Notes under the pieces: generated by a model
Database searches by the model: none
Seen by the model: only the letters and a program-made list of their open reading frames with translations
Told to the model about the DNA's origin: nothing
Position numbers and translations under genes: made by a program
Assembly (NCBI GenBank): GCA_021841795.1
Contig: JAKCDN010000066.1
Coordinates: forward strand, 1-11,078
Reading direction: 5' to 3'
DNA: 11,078 nt
Source of the DNA: Acidobacteriota bacterium
Lineage (GTDB): Bacteria > Acidobacteriota > Terriglobia > Terriglobales > Acidobacteriaceae
Shown: piece by piece, positions 7,029-11,078 of the stretch
How the letters are laid out: each line of letters begins with the position of its first letter
Numbering within the stretch: the stretch's first letter is position 1

Positions 7029-7202
7029 ATGATGTGGTCGAAGTTCAGTAGTTTCTCCGTAAAAATGCACCGTCCCGCTGCAAGCTCTAACGTGCTTTTA
7101 TTCCTGCTTGTTGCTGTCGTACATGCGCAAACGAGCCACCAGGTTTTGCCCACATCGCATGTACCTCGAGTCGTCACAATCGGCGAAGCGCCGCCAGTGG
7201 GG
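7029..7202 (+). pseudogene. Signal-peptide segment of the S53 protease, out of frame with the enzyme body
   Basis: From ATG 7029 (or 7032) this frame gives a signal peptide, with a hydrophobic stretch SSNVLLFLLVAVVHA ending in AHA-type cleavage context (VVHA-QT), followed by SHVPRVVTIGEAPPVG. After 7202 the frame loses all resemblance to a protease. The enzyme body resumes one base back: codon GAT at 7202-7204 reads on as DRARRKLMHLDIMLPLRNQ, which is what a sedolisin propeptide shows at this point. The junction is a run of four G (7199-7202); five would make one continuous 711-residue precursor. The GAAGGG/TAGG region at 7013-7022 supports initiation here. It could be a real deletion, a sequencing or assembly error, or slippage during expression. 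Confidence 0.72.
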
Positions 7203-7222
7203 ATCGCGCCAGACGCAAGCTC

Positions 7223-9163
7223 ATGCACTTGGACATCATGCTTCCCCTCCGCAATCAGGAACGACTTTCGATCCTGCTCAGCCGGTTATACAATCCGTCC
7301 AGTCCCGACTATCGTCACTTCCTCACCCCAGTTCTGTTCACGAAGCAGTTTGGGCCCACACCCGAAGACTATCAGGCAGTGGTTGCATGGGCCGCCTCAA
7401 ATGGGTTTACAATTGGTAGTCAGCCAGCAAACCGCCTGCTCGTCCCAATCACGGGAACGGTGGCACAAGTCAACGCCGCTTTCCATCTGACCATGCGGGA
7501 ATATCGACATCCTACGGAGAACCGCAAGTTTTACGCGCCGGATCGGGAGCCCTCTGTCGACCTGAATGTTCCGCTCTGGCACATCGCAGGAATGAGCAAC
7601 TACGCGATACCTCATCCCCTCTCTGGCCACGATCCGAATGGGCAACAGGCCTATGCCGCAGGCTCTGGTCCGGGCGGGGCGTACCTGCCGGAAGACATGC
7701 GAGCGGCTTACTATGGAGGAACTACCCTGACGGGTGCCGGCCAGTGCGTTGGACTGGCCGAATTTGATGGCTACAACATCAGTGACGTGACCGAAAATTT
7801 TAACGGAGCTGCCTCGGCAAGCGCCAATGGCGACAATTACACTCTGACATATACCCCGTCGAGTGGTGGAAACTACAGCATACCCATCAACAACGTCCTG
7901 CTGAACAGCGGCACATTGACTCCGGATCCAAGCCAGCCCGATGCTGCTGGCGAAGTTGCACTGGATATCGCACAGGCAATCGGTATGTCTCCCGGCATCG
8001 GCCAGGTTCGCGTGTACATCGTTCCATATGCCTGGGCAACTTCCGGCAGTTATGTCTTTCCTGCAAGCACCGGTGACGAAGATATTTTGAGCCAGATGGT
8101 GGATGACTATGAGAACGGCGTTGGGTGTGCTCAACTCAGCATTTCATGGGGCTGGGCACCCGAAGCCCCCCAAAACGATGTGGACAATCCTTATTTCTCG
8201 CAAATGGCAACCACCGGGCAGAGTTTCTTCGCAGCTTCGGGGGACTCCGGGTCATGGCCAAACAATGCCTATTACTATCCAGCGGAGAATCAAAACCTTA
8301 CCGCAGTCGGCGGAACCGATCTGACAACCAGCGGCCCTGATGGCTCCTGGGAGAGTGAGACCGCTTGGTCCAGCAGCGGTGGTGGCGTGTCCCCCGATCA
8401 GTTCCCTATACCGGGTTACCAGCAGTCAGCAAATCTGAATTGCTCTGGGTGTTCCACCTCATATCGAAATGCTCCCGATGTGGCAGCGGAGGCAAATGCC
8501 GATAATTACTCCTGCGCCTTTAGCTCGTGCGCAGGTAACTGGTATGGTACAAGCTTTGCGGCGCCACGATGGGCTGGAATTGCTGCTCTTGCCAACCAGG
8601 AGGCAGCCGTAAATGGACAATCACAGGGAATTGGATTTATCAACCCTCTGATTTATTCGCTAACAGGTGGAAGTTACGATGCCAATTTTCATGACATCAT
8701 AAGCGGGAGCAACGGAGCTTACTCTGCCGGGTATGGCTATGATCTGGTAACGGGCTGGGGGAGTCCGAACGGCCCGATGCTCGTGAGCACTCTTGCGCTG
8801 GGGCGATCCGCAGGCGGCTGGGTATCCCTAAGTGGGCCCACCCAATATCCGGATTGCCTCGGTTACACCCCTACAACAATAACGGTCGGCAGTTATCAGG
8901 TTTCAGAAACGTACCAAACAGGCTGGTCAGACGCTCAGATGGCTAGTGCACTGACTGCGGGTTTGAATGCGCCCGGATCTCCAGTGGTGGCACTAAGTGG
9001 AGGTTCGACTGTTTACATCGCTGCGAGGAATCCAGGAACGTCTGGGAATGGCATGTCCCTTTCGGCAAGCGGAACAGAATGTGAAGCTCCAAGGCTTCAA
9101 TACTATCCAGTATTTACCATAACCACCTCAGGTTCGACATTGTCCAGCGGCGGAGGACGGTAA
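7223..9163 (+). CDS. S53 family (sedolisin/kumamolisin-like) acid serine protease, frameshifted from its leader
   Basis: A secreted subtilisin-like peptidase of family S53, normally active at acid pH. From ATG 7223 (646 residues): an activation propeptide (Pro-kumamolisin type) at about 1-135 with LPLRNQERL and SPDYRHFLTPVLF; the catalytic domain follows. Catalytic pair Glu244 and Asp248 in the GEVALDIA motif, oxyanion Asp341 in ASGDSGSW, nucleophile Ser444 in YGTSFAAPRWAG, and the calcium site around Asp491-Ile492 to Asp507 in GYGYD. All key residues are present. A C-terminal extension of about 115 residues (from about 530) is rich in Ser, Thr and Gly and contains ALTAGLNAPGSPV and a TAKT-like AARNPGTSGNGMSL stretch, probably a beta-domain for substrate or surface binding. 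ATG 7223 has no ribosome binding site and lacks a signal peptide; the natural start is probably 7029, linked by a -1 shift at 7199-7202. The kelch gene follows closely. Confidence 0.9.
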   Translation: MHLDIMLPLRNQERLSILLSRLYNPSSPDYRHFLTPVLFTKQFGPTPEDYQAVVAWAASNGFTIGSQPANRLLVPITGTVAQVNAAFHLTMREYRHPTENRKFYAPDREPSVDLNVPLWHIAGMSNYAIPHPLSGHDPNGQQAYAAGSGPGGAYLPEDMRAAYYGGTTLTGAGQCVGLAEFDGYNISDVTENFNGAASASANGDNYTLTYTPSSGGNYSIPINNVLLNSGTLTPDPSQPDAAGEVALDIAQAIGMSPGIGQVRVYIVPYAWATSGSYVFPASTGDEDILSQMVDDYENGVGCAQLSISWGWAPEAPQNDVDNPYFSQMATTGQSFFAASGDSGSWPNNAYYYPAENQNLTAVGGTDLTTSGPDGSWESETAWSSSGGGVSPDQFPIPGYQQSANLNCSGCSTSYRNAPDVAAEANADNYSCAFSSCAGNWYGTSFAAPRWAGIAALANQEAAVNGQSQGIGFINPLIYSLTGGSYDANFHDIISGSNGAYSAGYGYDLVTGWGSPNGPMLVSTLALGRSAGGWVSLSGPTQYPDCLGYTPTTITVGSYQVSETYQTGWSDAQMASALTAGLNAPGSPVVALSGGSTVYIAARNPGTSGNGMSLSASGTECEAPRLQYYPVFTITTSGSTLSSGGGR

Positions 9164-9232
9164 TGATTGACCATATTGCAGGCTCGCTACGGTCTTGTAG
9201 GGCGTGCCCTGTGTGTCTGCTGCGGGGGAATC

Positions 9233-10708
9233 ATGCGTTCGCAACAAATCGAATACGTCGTTAGCGCATCAATGTTGTTGTTGCTCATGAGCGCATGTGG
9301 GGGGGCGAGTCGCCCATCGACATCGAACCCCTCTCCATCCCCGTCTCCCACGTCGCTGGGTGAGTGGATATGGATGGGCGGTTCCAGCACAGCGGACCAG
9401 CCCGGGATCTATGGCACCGAGGGTGTTCCATCGGCTGCCAACGTCCCTGGAGGCCGGATCTGGGCATGCTCTGCAACGGATACGTCGGGGAACTTCTGGC
9501 TTTTCGGTGGGTACGGTTGGGGTTCAGGCTCCCAAGCAGGAAGCCTGAACGACTTCTGGGAATACAGCAACGGGAAATGGACTTGGATGGGTGGTTTGAA
9601 TCAGGCAATCGGCTCCGGTAATCCTCTCCTGGCTGGTGTGTACGGAACGATTGGTGTGCCGGCCTCCGGCAACCAGCCGGGTGCAAGGGATTCCGCGACC
9701 TGCTGGACCGATTCGCGGGGAAACTTCTGGGTCTACGGTGGGCAGGGCTTCGATTCAACGGGAGCGGTGGGTCAGCTTGGCGACCTGTGGCGGTACAGCA
9801 ACAACGAATGGACATGGGTGAGCGGATCGAATATCGCCGCGCAGACAGGCATCACGGGCGCATGGCAGGGAGCAGCTATTTACGGGACAAAGGGCATAGC
9901 CGCTGCCAGTAACACGCCCGGCGTGCGGCAGTGGGCATCGGGCTGGACCGATCCGTCGGGGAATCTGTGGCTCTTCGGCGGGCTGGGGGTAATCGCGAAT
10001 GGAACGTATGGGGAAATCGGAACCCTCGATGATCTCTGGCGATACAGCAATGGCAAATGGACCTGGATGGCTGGATCGAACCAGATTGATCAGTATGGCG
10101 TCTATGGAACCCTTGGAACAGCCGCCCCCGGCAACACTCCCGGTTCGCGTTCAGGCGCCGCCGCTTGGATCGATGCGTCCGGAAGCTTCTGGCTTTTCGG
10201 TGGACTCGGCGTCGGAACGAGTGGTGACAATTGCGGCGGATCTCCGGTTTGCGTGCTCAACGACTTGTGGGAATTCAGTCCTTCCCTGAATGAATGGATC
10301 TGGGCAGGAGGACCGGATCTGTCCAACCAACCGGGTGCGTTCGGCACCCAGGGCGTGGCCGTGCCGGAAAATCTGCCGCCCCCGCGTGAAGAAGCGACCA
10401 CTTGGATCGATTCTCAAGGCAACTTTTGGCTCTTCGGCGGGGACGATGGCGCTTACCCTTATAACGATCTTTGGAGGTACAGCCAAGGCGAATGGACCTG
10501 GGAAAGCGGGTCGAAACAAGTATGTCAGGCAGGCATCTACGGAGGTGTCGCCATGCCATCCAGTGTGAATATTCCTGGCGCGCGTATTGGCGCCGTGGGG
10601 TGGACAGATAAATCCGGCAATCTGTGGCTCTTTGGCGGCGGCATCCTCGACTGTCCGGGTTACTCTTCCACAACGAAGCTTAACGACCTGTGGGAATACC
10701 AGCCATAA
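9233..10708 (+). CDS. Kelch-repeat (galactose-oxidase-like) beta-propeller lipoprotein
   Basis: A 491-residue predicted lipoprotein. From ATG 9233 the signal peptide MRSQQIEYVVSASMLLLLMSAC ends at a lipobox-like MSA-Cys22, followed by a Pro/Ser-rich linker. The rest is six repeats of 66-83 residues, each with W-x-W at the start, G-x-Y/F-G, P-G-x-R, W-x-D-x-x-G-x-x-W-L-F-G-G and L-N-D-L-W-x-Y at the end. This pattern matches kelch blades, giving a likely six-bladed propeller. Galactose oxidase copper ligands are not evident, so a binding role is likelier than an oxidase. The frame is open back to TTG 9167, four bases after the protease stop, but the lipoprotein signal and the GGGGG at 9224-9228 favour ATG 9233. 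No terminator separates it from the protease, so the two are probably one transcript. Ligand unknown. Confidence 0.85.
   Translation: MRSQQIEYVVSASMLLLLMSACGGASRPSTSNPSPSPSPTSLGEWIWMGGSSTADQPGIYGTEGVPSAANVPGGRIWACSATDTSGNFWLFGGYGWGSGSQAGSLNDFWEYSNGKWTWMGGLNQAIGSGNPLLAGVYGTIGVPASGNQPGARDSATCWTDSRGNFWVYGGQGFDSTGAVGQLGDLWRYSNNEWTWVSGSNIAAQTGITGAWQGAAIYGTKGIAAASNTPGVRQWASGWTDPSGNLWLFGGLGVIANGTYGEIGTLDDLWRYSNGKWTWMAGSNQIDQYGVYGTLGTAAPGNTPGSRSGAAAWIDASGSFWLFGGLGVGTSGDNCGGSPVCVLNDLWEFSPSLNEWIWAGGPDLSNQPGAFGTQGVAVPENLPPPREEATTWIDSQGNFWLFGGDDGAYPYNDLWRYSQGEWTWESGSKQVCQAGIYGGVAMPSSVNIPGARIGAVGWTDKSGNLWLFGGGILDCPGYSSTTKLNDLWEYQP
9365..10705 (+). repeat. Six tandem kelch-like coding repeats
   Basis: Units begin at the first Trp codon of the W-x-W motif: 9365, 9578, 9809, 10058, 10295 and 10493. 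Their lengths are 71, 77, 83, 79, 66 and 71 codons. The protein motifs are well conserved while the DNA has diverged, so these are old protein repeats, not recent duplications. Length changes fall in the loops between G-G and L-N-D-L-W, and in the Trp-to-Tyr-Gly loop. Confidence 0.85.
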
Positions 10709-10711
10709 AAC

Positions 10712-11078
10712 CTAGTGCAGCCAGCGGATACCTGAGGCGCTCTTCGGCGGCAGGGGCAAGACAATGAAGCCCTCGCGCCAATGGCCCTGCTCGCGGCGCG
10801 GCGGATGGCCGACGATGCGCACGGATGCGGCGTCGTTTTCTTCCAGAGCGAGGCCGGGCAGGCCGCCTACGATGGCCTGCAACTGATCGTGGCTTGGCGG
10901 GCGGCTGGTGGTGAAGGGAACGACGCCGCGCAAGGCGGAGTAGGCTCTGGCGATGTCACTGACGCGGGCGCGGCGCTTCGCGGGCAAAGGCTGGAGTCCC
11001 AGGGATCTCCAGGCCGCGTGAGGATAGCTCTCGACCAGGATGCGTTCCGCGGGCGCAGCCGACGGGCCGGGCGGGAGC
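10712..11078 (-). CDS. DUF429-like protein, C-terminal part (runs off the right edge)
   Basis: The minus-strand frame is open from the window edge to a TAG at 10714-10712, giving about 121 residues; the true start lies outside. The segment contains RILVESYPHAAWRSLGL, then SHDQLQAIVGGLPGLALE and HWREGFIVLP near the end. This arrangement, a Glu-x-Tyr/His-Pro motif, a later Asp in an alpha-helix and an EGxIxLP ending, is what I recall for DUF429 proteins, a family with a predicted RNase H-like fold and no settled function. The internal TTG at 10987 is unlikely to be the start because the family match continues upstream of it. The gene is tail-to-tail with the kelch gene, only three bases between the stop codons, with no visible terminator for either. 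The family call is moderately sure; that it is coding is more certain. Confidence 0.65.
   Translation of the reverse strand, partial: LPPGPSAAPAERILVESYPHAAWRSLGLQPLPAKRRARVSDIARAYSALRGVVPFTTSRPPSHDQLQAIVGGLPGLALEENDAASVRIVGHPPRREQGHWREGFIVLPLPPKSASGIRWLH

Noticed and set aside
7195-7206. Canonical programmed -1 frameshift signal (heptanucleotide slippery site)
   Set aside because: The sequence has only a run of four G and no X-XXY-YYZ heptamer or clear downstream pseudoknot, so I report a frameshift but not a proven programmed one.
6800-7228. Minus-strand frame of 142 codons across the protease leader
   Set aside because: No recognisable family; opposite a promoter, hairpin and signal-peptide coding region that explain the sequence better.
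9163-9200. Kelch gene start overlapping the protease stop (ATG 9163 or TTG 9167)
   Set aside because: ATG 9163 meets a stop within about 13 codons; TTG 9167 adds 22 residues before a good lipoprotein signal peptide, so ATG 9233 is preferred.

Overview
The window reads as a piece of a Gram-negative, GC-rich chromosome, most likely an Acidobacteriota (Terriglobia) genome. This is an inference from the combination of a PEP-CTERM surface protein, a sedolisin (S53) protease, a large-repeat kelch-type lipoprotein, an outer-membrane beta-barrel protein and frequent GTG/TTG starts. No rRNA, tRNA, CRISPR array, transposase or phage gene was seen.

Layout. (1) 49-2520, +: a soluble GAF-PAS-PAS-PAS histidine kinase with no receiver domain and no response regulator beside it. 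(2) 2521-2714: a GC-rich gap that can fold into a multi-hairpin RNA. (3) 2715-4661, +: a 12-TM APC-superfamily transporter with a C-terminal cytoplasmic domain, closely resembling the potassium importer KimA. (4) 4910-5521, +: a small secreted beta-barrel protein whose TTG start is set by a strong ribosome binding site. (5) 5522-5855: an intergenic control region with a good promoter. (6) 5856-6533, +: a PEP-CTERM anchored exported protein, closed by a textbook intrinsic terminator. (7) 6534-7028: no intact gene; it holds the terminator, the C-terminal remnant of a VapC-like PIN toxin, a strong promoter and a leader with a 10-bp hairpin beside the next ribosome binding site. (8) 7029-9163, +: a secreted S53 protease gene whose signal-peptide segment and enzyme body are in different frames; adding one G to the run at 7199-7202 rejoins them. 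(9) 9233-10708, +: a lipoprotein with six kelch-like blades, probably co-transcribed with the protease. (10) 10712 to the right edge, -: the C-terminal part of a DUF429-like protein, tail-to-tail with the kelch gene.

The left half (to about 5520) is strongly GC-rich with G/C-ending codons; the right half is more balanced and holds cell-envelope or secreted products plus toxin debris. The left half looks like signalling and ion homeostasis; the right half looks like a surface and secretion region with signs of turnover. I found no convincing novel defence or mobile system. The most notable points are the frameshifted protease with its elaborate leader, the VapC remnant at the terminator, the folded leader before the KimA-like gene, and a substituted potassium-site residue in that transporter.
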